Assembly: GCA_002633025.1 (NCBI GenBank)
Contig: NMRB01000147.1
Span: 192,430 to 256,429 of the forward strand
Origin: Notospermus geniculatus
Taxonomy: Eukaryota > Nemertea > Pilidiophora > Heteronemertea > Lineidae
Direction: 5' to 3'
DNA length: 64,000 bases
Part shown: piece after piece, positions 33,097 to 44,484 of the stretch
Layout of the letters: every line of letters starts with the position of its first letter
Position numbering within the stretch: the first letter of the stretch is position 1
Program-made: the position numbers and the translations under genes
Notes under the pieces: generated by a model
Databases searched by the model: none
What the model saw: the letters and a program-made list of their open reading frames with translations, nothing else
Told to the model about the DNA's origin: nothing

Positions 33097-34620
33097 GTTT
33101 AAGAGGTGCTGCTCATGTTTGCCAAGAGCAAGCAACTCCTTGAGGATGATAACCTAACGATATGGACGAAGTAGACCGTCTCAGAGCCACTAAAGATGGA
33201 GGCATCTCCCTCTTCACAACTGAGGACTAGTCAATCAGAGCACTGTAAAAATTATCTCCATTGGCTGAACGAGAGAAGAACGCTCTGGCGAAGAGTGATA
33301 GGTAATGCATTTACGAACACCTACAAAAAACCCACACCACACTTTTTTATCAGGTTTCGGAACCGGTCATACTTTGGCCCACTTCTGCGCGGTCAGGCTG
33401 TCTACATCACAGCTTCCTCTTCTTCCCGTAGAAAACATGGAAAATGGATCCCCTGATGCATTGGCACCGATGGTTGATAACTGTGTCAACAAAGTCCCAA
33501 GCCGCCAAAGAGGGGGACAAAAGAGGAGTCATGTTGAGAACTGTGGAAAATGAATCATCTTAGAAAGCACCTTGTATGTCTGTCTTGTTGGCGTCGTTTT
33601 CAACAATTTCTACAGATTAATTTTAAGAAGTGACTTCCAAGTCAGTTTGTAGTGGCCGCAGCAACAGCCCACGACTTACTCTCCTGCCCCAGGTTCAGCA
33701 TACCCGATAGCGTCAGCTAAAGCACGGCGTTCCCATTTCTGAAGTAACAAGTTTTCGTATCCAGTTATGACGACCGCCCATGTAAATTCCTGCGGTTATT
33801 GCTAAGGGAAACAACATCTTCTCCAATTACATCAGACACCTTTGCTATAATTATGAAAACCAAGACTAAGGCCCCATTGAAAAATTCATCTTTTACATCA
33901 ACACTTGGTATAACCTGTTGTTTTCTATCATTTTTGTCATCTGAAATGTAACTGCTAGGTCATTAGACATTTTCAAGGGAATACTTCACCCTTTTTCAGT
34001 TGGTTTCTTTCTAAATAAATATTAGTGGCAGTGGAATATGTTCCTACACTAATTCTTTGACAGCCCTCCTAATGAGGAATCACACATGTAAGATCCCCTC
34101 TGAGTAAAGGTAATGGAAGTACAGGTTTCACAAGCTGGCAACAGAAATAAACCAAAAACACTTTTGCCCCGCCTAAAAACCATAGATTTTTCACACGAGT
34201 TCATTACTAAAAGGTTAGAAGTCTGATGAAGATGCATGATACCACATATTATAGTAGTTTCACTAAATTGAACCGCCAGACAGCGAGTTAAGTAATGTAG
34301 AAAAGATTTGTGAGAAAATCTGATAGAAATTGGAAGCACCTGATGGAGGGGTGCACCTCGGTGGTGAGCCAGGCTGTTTTGCCAACAACAGAACGTTTTT
34401 CAGAATCAGAATCCATGGGGCGTATACAACTGTATGCCCATCTGATGCCCATATCATCAGTTGAAACCTTAGAAAAGCTATCGTTTAATGGTTATTCTTG
34501 AAAGAAACCCAGCAGCAAAAAGCAGTTATCTCTCACTCCGCAAGTCCAGTATCATATTCATGGTGACTCTGCCATTCTCTGAAAAGGATGCAATAATGGC
34601 TAAGAGAGACTATGACAACC
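33097..34620. other. Intron stretch, no feature assigned
   Basis: A frame at 33305-33553 (82 codons, ending in a basic stretch) reads plausibly, but no family is recognised and no splice borders stand out. Left unassigned. Confidence 0.3.
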
Positions 34621-34640
34621 TTTTCCACGAAACCTGTTGC

Positions 34641-34852
34641 ATTGCAGACAGCACTCAGCCAGAGTCGAGAAGTAACAGTTGTAACTTCCCACGTCATGTA
34701 CTTTCAGAATCCTTACAGAGCTATGTTCATACTTGTGGTTGTCGCTTTCATCTTGATGGGCATATATTTCAACAACTACCGAGTCTACCACTGCCCCTTC
34801 CCTATTCTAGTCAACCAGGGTGCCACTGCGCTGCATTGCAGGGCCTGACCAG
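34641..34852 (+). other. Possible coding relic with one membrane segment
   Basis: After a CATTGCAG acceptor-like site the plus frame reads about 70 codons. It contains AMFILVVVAFILMGIYF (a strong membrane-segment candidate), preceded by YFQNPYR and followed by NNYRVYHCPFPILVNQG, then stops. The overlapping 201-codon frame has no such pattern. No family is recognised. It could be an exon of a nested gene, a relic, or chance. Confidence 0.18.
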
Positions 34853-35611
34853 TGTTCCCCATCCTTTACAGCATCGGCTAGATTTACTGCCTCGCTGGCA
34901 TTGGCTCACTCACAAGGGCCTATCTTACCCTGGTAACTCTGCTGACACCATTCTTTCCCATCCAAGGTACTGTCCACCAGAAGCATGCTCCCTTCCCAAC
35001 AGTATGATGAACAATCTCAGACCACGCCTCGGTCAAAAATTTGACATGATAGATACATTCTATGGAAGTATCCATCTCATACATCTGATCTGATGAGATC
35101 GTTCACAATGGGGAGCACACATTCAATCACTTTATTTACCCACGTTGTACTCTTGAATAAAACCTTATGAAAAAACACCTAAGTGCAGTTTACCACCGCA
35201 CCATCAGTTAGTAACTGAAGAAACCCTTCGACTGATTTAATTTTCCTCACTAACTAATGGTGACTTATCCATTATAAATACACACAAACACCTGTTACGC
35301 TTCTTCGAGATACTCCTCGTATAATTCTGGTAATAACTGCCAATGATTAGCAAACTTTGGATCACTTTTCCACTAAGTTTCCACGTCAGGTTTTCCGCAA
35401 AGGTGAACCAACCGACCGCACAAGTACTGCTGGCCTGATACCAAGGAACCTTGAACAACGAGGAAGTACTACATGACTGATGTCAGAGCTGCCCTGGATC
35501 TCCTGCTGATGCTTGCCAGAAATTCTTTCTAACTGAACATAGCATTTTGGAAGAGGTGACTGGTTCTGCTCCTTTCAGTCTTTCCATCTGAAGGTACAGG
35601 TACAAAGTCCA

Positions 35612-35736
35612 AGGCCCGTATTCTAGAAGCCTCCTTAACGCTAAGGTCCATTTTAAGCTTTTGTATTCTGCCCTGCAAACAATAGCTAAAGTAAAGGTAA
35701 ACCTTAGAGTTAAGGAAGCTTCTAGAATACGGCCCC
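35612..35736. mobile_element. GGGGCC-end hairpin MITE, copy 1
   Basis: The arm GGCCCGTATTCTAGAAGC, CTCCTTAACGCTAAGGT faces ACCTTAGAGTTAAGGAAGC, TTCTAGAATACGGCCCC. The spacer is about 50 bp. Structurally like 55312-55421, but with a different arm sequence. Confidence 0.85.
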
Positions 35737-35975
35737 AAGACTTTCAGTCAGAGCTGCCTCTCCCATCACATACAGTCCGATATATTCCAGTTCGTCTCTG
35801 GGGTTCCTTGGGCGTGCTTTGGTACACCCGAGGTCCCATACCGCCCAGGTCATGCAACCTAGGTGGGGTATGGGCGAGAGACTCTTGTCGCTTGCTGTAC
35901 ATGCTCGTTGCACTTTTGCGACCCTGCCAGAGTCTACATACATGTCATGCAGCGTCTGTCTTGGCGATTGGTGAT

Positions 35976-36293
35976 CTACTGCCAGTTCCTGAACACTCCC
36001 TGAGCGAGATGGCGCTTGATGGTCACGGCTGAGCCAAAGATGGCCACCCTCTGGACCTCCCTCAGAAAAGCACCTTCACACTTGACCAGACTGCCTTGCC
36101 CCTTGACCTCCCTAACCACGGACTTTAGGGTACCAAGCGTCCCCACAGCGATAGGGACCACGTTGACACGAAATCCCTGGTGGGCTGCGGCGAGGTCAGC
36201 TGCTAGAGCTTGGTACTTTCGACGTTTCTCGTCCGCCCTTTCGAGGACTGCGGCGTCCGAGCAGACCGTGATCTCCAGATCCTCTGATCGTAA
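35976..36293 (-). pseudogene. Non-LTR retrotransposon (LINE) C-terminal relic
   Basis: The minus frame contains LEITVCSDAAVLERADEKRR, a KYQALAADL helix, GFRVNVVPIAVGTLGTLKSV and FLREVQRVAIFGSAVTIKRH. This order (an EK-x-x-KY helix, then a hydrophobic V-P-I-x-V-G-x-L-G block, then a QR-A-x-x-GS-x-x-I-x-RH helix) is what I know from the far C-terminal part of non-LTR retrotransposon polyproteins, after the reverse transcriptase. The upstream reverse transcriptase is missing and downstream sequence (35740-35975) looks like its decayed 3' end. This is a 5'-truncated, inactive copy. Confidence 0.5.
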
Positions 36294-36299
36294 CAAAAT

Positions 36300-37310
36300 C
36301 AGTTCTCAATGCAAATGTCTGGATTTGGTAATCCTGCAGTAGCAGTGTCACAGACAGCACGTTTTCAGATCTAAATCTCATGTAGTAGCCAACAGAAACA
36401 GATTTTATCATGTCTAACACTGACTAAGACTGGGCAAGAACAAAGAGGGCCCCACACTGTATTTACAGTTCACTTTCTGAACAAACAATGCCCTGTCATC
36501 CAATACCGTATCCAGTACCTGCTCTAACAAGCCAGGGCCACCCGCTCACCATGCACAAGAAGTGTAGGTGGTGGCGACAATATCCCTCCTTTCATCTGAC
36601 ACATAATGGTCGTGGTGCCGAAAGGAGGGCTTGCAATCATCAACAAGTTCAGTTTATTACATTTATACACCTTTATAACATGTTGTAAATGCATTCCAGT
36701 AGTAAGTACATTATCAGTGTCACTGCAATTTAAAGGGGGTCCTTTCGTCTGAGTATATGACTTCACAGCAGTCAAGGACAGGCAGGTTGACTGACAACTT
36801 GATGAAATCATGGGTGATAGAGTTTGGAGAATTTCACTTCGAGTTGCCCTTGGCCACATTCAGAAATATTAGCCTTGGCAACCACCATCATACCTCCATG
36901 GTCATGATGATGATATCAAGTTCATCATCCTCAGCCAGCTAAGCTCCTCCCCCAATTTCAAACTACTACCCATGACGTTACTCGCGCTCTGAAACTGTTT
37001 CAGTTGACGAAATTCTCAAAGGAGCACAAATAGACGGCGTTAGCTGTCCGATTCGAGGAATCCCGCTGGGAAACTGCGGCGAGTATGAATATACAGTGTA
37101 CATTTTGTACATGTAGCCTATCTTTAGCCAATCAGGAGGTGTGTTACGGCGGCGTAGGTTAAACCTGTGATGATGGCGTATGAGTGTATCTCTCGTCAAA
37201 CATTAGCCTTGTCTATTGATGATCCTTCACTTTTGGCGCCAAGCATGCCGGTGTTTCATGGGTCTGTTCCTATGACCAACTGAACACTGGGGACGAGTGT
37301 ACAGCCAGCA
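36300..37310. other. Intron stretch, no feature seen
   Basis: Nothing recognised beyond short chance frames. Confidence 0.3.
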
Positions 37311-37319
37311 GGCATGTGC

Positions 37320-37570
37320 AGATTGTGACAAGACTTCCTCCCGATACGCCAGCAAATTTGACGAAGATCCGTCGCTCAGTCTCTGCGGAGAAATAGCAGT
37401 TTTTGTGATTTTGCTTTTTGGCCCCCTAGTGGTCAAATAAAGCGTCAGATTTCTTCCAAATGTTGGCTGTAAGTTTCTATGACCTAGGAATACATATGAA
37501 CAAATTTTCAACACAGTATCTCAGTTTATTACAAAACATGCCTACTTCGTAATTTCAGACGAACTTTGAC
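37320..37570. mobile_element. Possible relative of the 21.6-kb Helitron-like element
   Basis: Similar order of motifs: a GAAGATCCGTCGCTCAGTCT block, GTGATTTTGCTTTTTGGCC, CCTAGTGGTC, then CTATGACCTAGGAATACAT (compare TCATCTGACCTAGGGGTATA at 21.88 kb), then AACTTTGACCTCTG. No microsatellite or terminal hairpin is preserved. Confidence 0.35.
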
Positions 37571-37927
37571 CTCTGCTGGAAATAAAATTGTAAGTCAGTC
37601 ACAAAGGAAAATATGCTTTAAAATATACCGTCAAGAACGAATATTGTCAGTGGGGAGGCGGAACTTCAAATAATCCTGTGTTGACCAGGATATCACTAGT
37701 ATTTCCTGAAGTAAGCAAATTTGTACACCGCACTTCCCATCCCTTTTTAGCCTTGGGCATTATTCATTCATATAAAGCTGGTTTCTGTTTCATGGTATTA
37801 TCTCATTGTTGGAATGACCAATATCAGTACACTTCAGTAAGTTTTAAGGGTCAGCTCTGTTGTGTACACAGGGGGCACTGCTTTCCTCTGTTTTAACGTC
37901 TTTTGGTACAACCACTCACAGGGGGTC

Positions 37928-38190
37928 CCTCACTCTTGAGTTAGCAGCCTCCCCATTCCCCAATTAATTCTACTAAAGGCCAATTCATACTCCTCCGTTT
38001 TGCGCTTTGTGCTTCTCTGTTCCCTACGTTTATGTGTGGTACCAACAATAAAATTACTTTTTCTACCACGCACTCACATAGGAAACGGACAAGCGCAAAG
38101 TGCAAAACGCAAAGTATGAATCTATCTTAGTTTACACTCCNCACTCTTGACGTTAGGAGCCTCCCCAGTCCCCAATTCATTCCACTTACA
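37928..38190. repeat. Short direct duplication around an N
   Basis: CACTCTTGAGTTAGCAGCCT ... CCCCAATTAATTCTACT at 37931-37975 recurs as CACTCTTGACGTTAGGAGCC ... CCCCAATTCATTCCACT starting at 38142, the base directly after the N. Confidence 0.75.
37982..38121. mobile_element. Hairpin MITE with CGTTTTGCGCTTTGTGCTT arms
   Basis: The left arm AATTCATACTCCTCCGTTTT, GCGCTTTGTGCTT faces the right arm AAGCGCAAAGTGCAAAACGC, AAAGTATGAAT. The spacer is about 50 bp. It lies between the two short direct copies flanking the N at 38141. Confidence 0.82.
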
Positions 38191-39165
38191 CTCCCTATTC
38201 GCTGATGCACATGTAGCTATGATTTTTCCTTGTCGATATACACTTTTCTCATATTTTTGTGACACATAATCAACTTTAAAAATTTTGCACGGCTGAATAT
38301 TCTGCATGATGCAAAATGCCTTCCGTCAAGAACAAATATCGGACTCGGGAAATGGGCCGCAAGGCCAACGAGAGCGCACACACACTCACAAGAACAAGCC
38401 CCAAAAGACGGCCATCTCTACTCTTTTAACTCCAGTCTTGTCAAATGACCATCTGATCTGATGCGATCTGACACCAAAATGTACTTTCATTCATCAAGAG
38501 AAAGTCAACACAAAACGGATCGAAGGTTCAACAGGTAAAATTTGTCCAAAATTGTTCCGATCTAATTTTCTCGCAAACTTTGCAATGCTCATTCATCGCT
38601 AGTTCTCTGAGGCAGAACATACCTATGTATCATAATTGTCACAATACAAGATCACAATACTTTCAACAGCCATGCTATCCTGGTACAAAACATTGTCGCT
38701 CATGACATTCGGGTATTATCACAGTCATTCAAGCACACGGACCGCTGTTATGGAACGCTTTGTTAGATTCTCAGGAGGTCCACAAAGCACACGATCAGCA
38801 AGAAATACCATGCTATTATCATCATAACATGTATGAAAGATTTATCAATAATTTCAGGAAATATTAACGCCGCTCCTTTTTAATTGAGATTGCACTTGTA
38901 ATAGGCTATTGGAAGCCAAGCGTATGGTCGACTACCGAAGACTGAAATTCAGTAGGCCTAGGCCTTTCGATTCCGTCTGGGTGGCTAGTCACACCGGAAG
39001 ACAATTTTGTCCTTTTTCAGGGTCAAGCGATCTAATTGCAGGGTTGGCAGGGTTAGGTAAATGATTTTAAAGGAAATGTCCCACTTAGCATAAGCAGTTC
39101 CTTTCACAGTCGATTTCAGTTGCACAGAAAGATGACGGAAATTTGCCTGAAAATCGGTTCCCTAC
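38191..39165. other. Intron stretch before the upstream MICU exon
   Basis: No repeat or exon recognised. The MICU splice donor is at its right edge. Confidence 0.35.
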
Positions 39166-39307
39166 CTCTTGGCATCTCCTCTGTGACCGACTCGAGAAAG
39201 TCTTGTGGAGTCATGTAGGCATTACCATCAGCCTCAATGGATGCAAATGCCAGGAACCGGGACTCGCGGATGGTGACAGTCGGTTTTTCATCTTTTTCTT
39301 TGACATC
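39166..39307 (-). CDS. MICU3: MICU3-like gene, upstream exon (47 codons)
   Basis: Internal coding exon of a mitochondrial calcium uptake protein. MICU proteins are EF-hand regulators of the calcium uniporter (MCU) in the mitochondrial intermembrane space. Seen: the acceptor reads TTCTAG before GATGTC and the donor reads AGAG/GTAGGG. The exon is 142 bp, entering in phase 0 and leaving in phase 1. It encodes an acidic/lysine-rich start (DVKEKDEKPTVTI), then RESRFLAFASIEADG, then NAYMTPQDFLESVTEE. Known: a RRF-x-x-FASIE block followed by MTPxDF is the conserved stretch just before the first EF-hand lobe in MICU2/MICU3. FASIE favours MICU3; MICU2 is the alternative. No EF-hand loop lies in this exon. 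The next exon downstream is at 6201-6311. Start codon and targeting peptide are in exons further upstream. Confidence 0.87.
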
Positions 39308-39842
39308 CTAGAATGAAAGAAGATGCAAACGATTTTTCAATGACCAATTGACAATGAGCACTAAATTCCCTGTTCAGGTCCAGAAATCGAACTTTGTGGT
39401 GTCAATGAAAAGCCAATCTGAGACATATCAACACAAGAAATCAGTCTTTCAAGAATAAGTCTGCAAAATATAAGTTGATAACATTAACATTTTCTATCAC
39501 GAGCTGGCAGTCATCAACCTTTACCACACAGCTTGTGTTATTTTGACATTCTGACACAGAGTGCCGCGAAGTACTTTTTGTAACGCATTTTCCCATTAAA
39601 ATTCGTCATGTCACTTCAGCAATTTACGTCATGACGCACTGTCCAGGGATGTCAAAAATTGTCACTTTACGTGGTAAGATTTCATGAGGGGAAATTCTTA
39701 AAGATAAATTGTGAAAAGCCGAAATAATCCATCAGTGGAGATTAAAAAAGTCAATCTCTTGTTGAACCAATATCCTGATGTCCTTAAGAAGGGCAATTCA
39801 TAATGCATAGATTTAACAGCTCTTATCAATCAGAACGAGTTA
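39308..39842. other. DNA 5' of the upstream MICU exon (intron)
   Basis: No further exon recognised. A CATGACGCACTGTCCAGGGA segment recalls the extra piece in duplication copy 2 near 8960. Confidence 0.35.
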
Positions 39843-39986
39843 GGGAGGTTGAGATCAGCGACTTATCACGGATCCTTATACGTATACGCATCGAAATGTA
39901 CACAAAATATGTCCTCGTTGTACAGAATTCTATCCGTATACGTACATGTATAAGGATCCGTGATAAGTCGCTGATCTCAATCTCCC
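39843..39986. mobile_element. Palindromic MITE, GGGAG-end family, member 4
   Basis: Left end GGGAGGTTGAGATCAGCGAC, right end GTCGCTGATCTCAATCTCCC. The arms continue TTATCACGGATCCTTATACG. TA precedes the left end. The terminal 12 bases resemble the other members, but the interior is unrelated. Confidence 0.85.
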
Positions 39987-42128
39987 TTTTGTTGCACATT
40001 CAACGGATACATGTACATGCGGAACATCAGCGTTGATGTCAGAAATTTCTTATCTGAAGAGTGAGATGTCCACACATGGAAGTCATCCGCCAACAAGTGA
40101 GAACTTGGTAGCCAGCCATTGACTCACTAACGTTCTCATTAACCCAGTATCAGGAACGATCAGACCTCCTGAGGTGGAACCAAGGCGCAGTCAAGCAATC
40201 AAAACACATTCGCGATTACTGCACACATAGGACAATATTTCTATCATTGTATTTTGAATAATATCACACTGTATCAGTAAAGATAAGAGAAACCAATAGT
40301 GTGGTACATACGAAAGCTGTGGCCTACTACTATTCAATACAGCATTTTGTCACCGACTTGGGGCTCAGGATGCTTTGTAGGGTACAAATCAGAGAAAATG
40401 GTGGATGGCAATATCGAACTGAGCCAATTTCACAGATTCAGTGGCTGTTTTGGTAGCATGCAATTAGCTATAACCATGAAGAGCAAGACGGATACGACTG
40501 AGATACACAAATTTGCAGTTTAATCACAGCTGTACAATGTTGTTTTGGCCTGGTTGTCCTGTTCACGACCTTGCCGTAAGGTTCCAGCCACCACCCGTCC
40601 AAAACTCATCCAATAATAATTACCATATTTCGCCGTTATGCACATATGCCACCAGGCAAAAACTCCTCGCAGGCAAACAAAACATGCATTAACAAACATT
40701 TTTTGTCTCCGGATGCGCTGTACCAATTTTCAAAATTACACACATATCCCATCCCTGTGTTCCTGACAAAAAGCCAGCTGCTTGTGACCCTTGCGAGGGG
40801 CTACCAGTTGTGTGAAAGGGTAGCCCTTTGTCCCCAGCCTTAATCAGGGCGATTATAGCACAGCTATATCCATACAATGATCCTCGCATCTCGTCCCATC
40901 AAGACCAAACTCTCAGTACACTGTCTATATGATCATGTACAAAATGCTGTGTGCATTGATGGTGAAATTGAATATGAATACTATTTCATATTAAGTAGGA
41001 AAATCATAGAAAAGATAAGTGCTAAAACTGAATACATAATCGTAGTCACCTTAGCATGACACAGAACTTTCTTGAGACATTTATCAAATTTCAGCCCTCT
41101 CTTCTGGTTCTGAAGCCCAAGGGCCCTTTTGAAAAGACACCTGTCTGTGCCGCGATAATATTAGGGCAGGTGCCCGTGCCAAGTAAGGGCCACCGCCTGG
41201 TGAACCCTTGCAACCCGTGCCAGCCACAAGACAAGGGATATTTCAAAGGAAGGGACAGAAGTTACAAATAGGGGTGTCTTAGAGGAGGGACAAAGCCACT
41301 TATTGGAGTAAACAGGGGCTTCAGGAGGCGAAACAAGGGAGCTTGACAAGTCGGAACACCTAGAAGGAGTGTCCAATGAAACATTAATCTAATCCTTAAA
41401 AACCCAAAAGTTACTTGTCATGGTTTTGCTAGGGTTAAAAAAGATTCGTTTTCTGCCTCATTTTATTTTAGTCGTATATTAGGAGGCAGTCTCACGAATT
41501 GATCTTTCCAATCTGTTGCTGCTCAAACAAATATGAATAATTCATTACAGACCAAATCACCCCAGGGTGACGCCATTTATTTCTTTTGACATGGGACCAT
41601 ATCTGGAAGCTTGCATTCCTTTACACCCCTGATAGCATCCCTGGAAAAATTCCTTTGATTTATTTGGAGTCACCCCTAATGGGCAAAAACTTCCCCACCC
41701 CAAGCTTCCAGGGGCTCCTTACCATAAAAACGCACTATGATTGCTAGTTACAAAAAAAACTTTTCAAGTTCAAACAAAATTCACAATGGTATAGAAAGTG
41801 ACAGAATGATCTACAGTAGTGCCAGTGGCAAGAGCAAAAACAGAACAACCAAGGGGCAATAACTTCGTCCTGCAATAATTAATGAATTGATCAGTATATT
41901 CCCAAGAGCGCTGTTCTTCAATTTCCATTTACATTTTAGTTTGACCCTGGGACGTGTGCACCTATCCATGAGGTGCTGGAGGAAGAGCTGTCTTTCACTT
42001 TCCTCCACTGGAGGAGTAATGGGGATGTTTGACAGCGACCTGATGATGGCTAATCCTGACCAGTGTCCATGATTTGAGGGGGGGGGGCTGATGAAACAGA
42101 CAGGTGGGCATGCATTATCCAGTACATA
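39987..42128. other. Non-coding stretch, no feature seen
   Basis: Short frames only. A G tract at 42078-42086. Confidence 0.3.
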
Positions 42129-42256
42129 AAGATGATTAAAGTGACAAGTGTTGAATATGGCACCTGCCTCTCACATAATAATTTTTTTATAANAAGATTG
42201 TTGAGTGACAAGTGTTGGATATGGCACCTGCCTCTCACATAATAACTTTTTTATAA
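42129..42256. repeat. About 60-bp direct duplication split by an N
   Basis: GTGACAAGTGTTGAATATGG, CACCTGCCTCTCACATAATAA ... TTTTTTATAA at 42141-42192 recurs at 42205-42256 with two changes. The N (42193) ends copy 1. Confidence 0.9.
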
Positions 42257-42530
42257 AGGAAATTGAAAAGTGCCTCGAGTGGGCTCGTTTAATAAAAATA
42301 TGACATCAAAAGCAAACAGCTTGATTTTTAATAAAGATTCTATGCAGCAGAGAATTCCATACCGGGTAACTTGAATTGAACCCAATCAGTCATCAACAAT
42401 TTTGAATGTCATGTTCCATAGCTGAACGCCAATGAAGACCGCTGACCGAAAATCTTACAACAAAACCACCACAATGTGATAAGAATCAACAGATGATGTT
42501 TCCAACTTGGAGAAGTTCAGCAGAATTATT

Positions 42531-43014
42531 TGACATTCCAAAATTATTAATTCTCTTCAAGGGTCAATCGACAGATAAGAAGCTGATGAAATTACTAGAT
42601 TCTTGTCGGATAACGGCATTAGCAACTTGTTCCTCCTAATGCTACCCCCACCCACTTGCTTGTCATTCTATTGTCCGTCAATTAAGCTCAGAACTTCCAC
42701 AACCCTCCAGATGGTCGCTTCCTCTTTCCAAAGGATAAGGCCAGACAAAATTTTTTCCTTCAAACTAAATTTCACCCAAAGTACTTCTATTGCATAATCC
42801 TCTTTTTCTTATCTCTTTCAGTTCATTCCTGCAGTTCAAGATGGACGTACTGTCAATTTCAAGTTGACTGACACTGCAAAATGAGCATGTCTCCAGATTA
42901 AAAACAACAACAAAGTGAATGCAAAGAAAGAGCCTTGTAAATTTCTCGATTGGCACGATTCTGTTGTGGTGAACAATCAGTATGGGCACCAAGGGACAGA
43001 ATCCAATTACTTTC
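42531..43014. repeat. 0.48-kb duplication, copy 1
   Basis: TGACATTCCAAAATTATTAA ... CCAATTACTTTC. Nearly identical to 43228-43713. Confidence 0.93.
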
Positions 43015-43226
43015 CCAGCTAGCAGTGTCTGTCTGGCCCAGATCTGGTTCTGATCTGCTTCGACAGGGTATCCTGGTCTGGTACTGATCTGGCATCTTGA
43101 TCTGGGTCAGCCCCGCAAGTGCAAACATGGCCAGACCTGTCCCCAGATCTGGGAAACATGTCTGGCCCAGATCTGTAGGAAGAGTCTGGTTCAGATCCGT
43201 GGGGGTAATCTGGTACAGATCCGTTA
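43015..43226. repeat. Degenerate CAGATCTG-rich repeat between duplication copies
   Basis: Irregular repeats of TCTGGCCCAGATCTG, TCTGGTTCAGATCCG and TCTGGTACTGATCTGG, spaced about 20-30 bp. It ends at the N (43227). Confidence 0.7.
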
Positions 43227-43227
43227 N

Positions 43228-43713
43228 TGACATTCCAAAATTATTAATTCTCTTCAAGGGTCAATCGACGGATAAGAAGCTGATGAAATTACTAGATTCT
43301 TGTCGGATAACGGCATTAGCAACTTGTTCCTCCTAATGCTACCCCCACCCACTTGCTTGTCATTCTATTGTCCGTCAATTAAGCTCAGAACTTCCACAAC
43401 CCTCCAGATGGTCGCTTCCTCTTTCCAAAGGATAAGGCCAGACAAAAATGTTTCCTTCAAACTAAATTTCACCCCAAGTACTTCCATTGCATAATTCTCT
43501 TTCTCTTGTCTCTTTCAGTTCATTCCTGCATTTTCAAGATGGACATGCTGTCAATTTCAAGTTGATTGACACTGCAAAATGTGCATGTCTCCAGATTAAA
43601 AAACAACAACAAAGTGAATGCAAAGTAAGAGCCTTGTAAATTTCGGGATTGGCACGATTCTGTTGTGGTGAAAAATCAGTATGGGCACCAAGGGACAGAA
43701 TCCAATTACTTTC
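43228..43713. repeat. 0.48-kb duplication, copy 2
   Basis: Starts with TGACATTCC on the base after the N at 43227. Scattered substitutions relative to copy 1. Confidence 0.93.
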
Positions 43714-44480
43714 TTTCTACAAACAAACAGAAAATCAATTGGGCAGGCCTCACTAACCAAGAAATCACTTGAAGTCAGCCATTCACCAAACCAATGAATT
43801 CTATCCAATGAGGAAGAGAGTCTGTATCCTTGCACAATAGCTGTAATTGGTGAGGGTCCATTTTGTTGCTAAGCTCACAGTCAAAAACTACAGCCGGCCA
43901 ATAATAGCCAAGATTTAGCTGACACTTATCGGGTCAGGGCTAGGGCATACATCTGTAGGGAATGAGATCGGCTGAAATCTCTTCAAAAGACTCCTGATCA
44001 GGGTATGCAGACCTTAGACAATAGATAATCTTATCATCTCAGAGATAGAGATGGATCCTCGACAAGAGTGTCACACGCAGAGCACCGCCAAACAATGGGA
44101 CGACACGGCTGGCACGTGTTATGAACCCTGTCTAAATCGCTCCAGGAAAATCACAATTCGATTGGAAGGTGATTGTGAGTTTGCAGTTGCAGTAGGACCA
44201 GTTTAGCCCGAGTCAAATCTTTTGTGTCGACTCCAATCTGAGCGGAATTTCCAAATCTTTATTCTGCTATTTCATTTTGAATAGGTGAAGTTTGAAAGCC
44301 ATTGTTAGCCATTTGAATGCAATGATGGAAATGCTACTGTGTTCGGGTGCCAGGGTGGATGGACATTTTAAACATTCAATCAATTAGCACAGGGTTTCAA
44401 CAAATAAGACGGGCAAATTATAACTTCACAACCCCTTGAAATTTTAGAGCCTCATTCGTCACCTCACTGTCGATGTCTGT
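43714..44480. other. Non-coding stretch, no feature seen
   Basis: Nothing recognised. Confidence 0.3.
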
Positions 44481-44484
44481 AACT

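Larger units (their letters stand above)
6312..39165 (-). other. MICU3: MICU3-like intron, phase 1, about 32.9 kb
   Basis: Inferred intron between the two MICU exons. Both borders are GT-AG and the phases match. It holds most of the repeats listed below. Its true length may be inflated by the 2.2-kb tandem duplication at 28.65-33.1 kb, or changed by joins marked with single N bases (17502, 28649, 30827, 38141). Confidence 0.75.

Noticed and set aside
33305-33553. 82-codon plus frame after the duplication
   Set aside because: Reads acceptably but no homologue, start context or splice site supports it.
34488-35093. Longest open frame (201 codons, plus)
   Set aside because: No domain, odd composition, overlaps another frame that looks more protein-like, and there are no supporting splice or start context.
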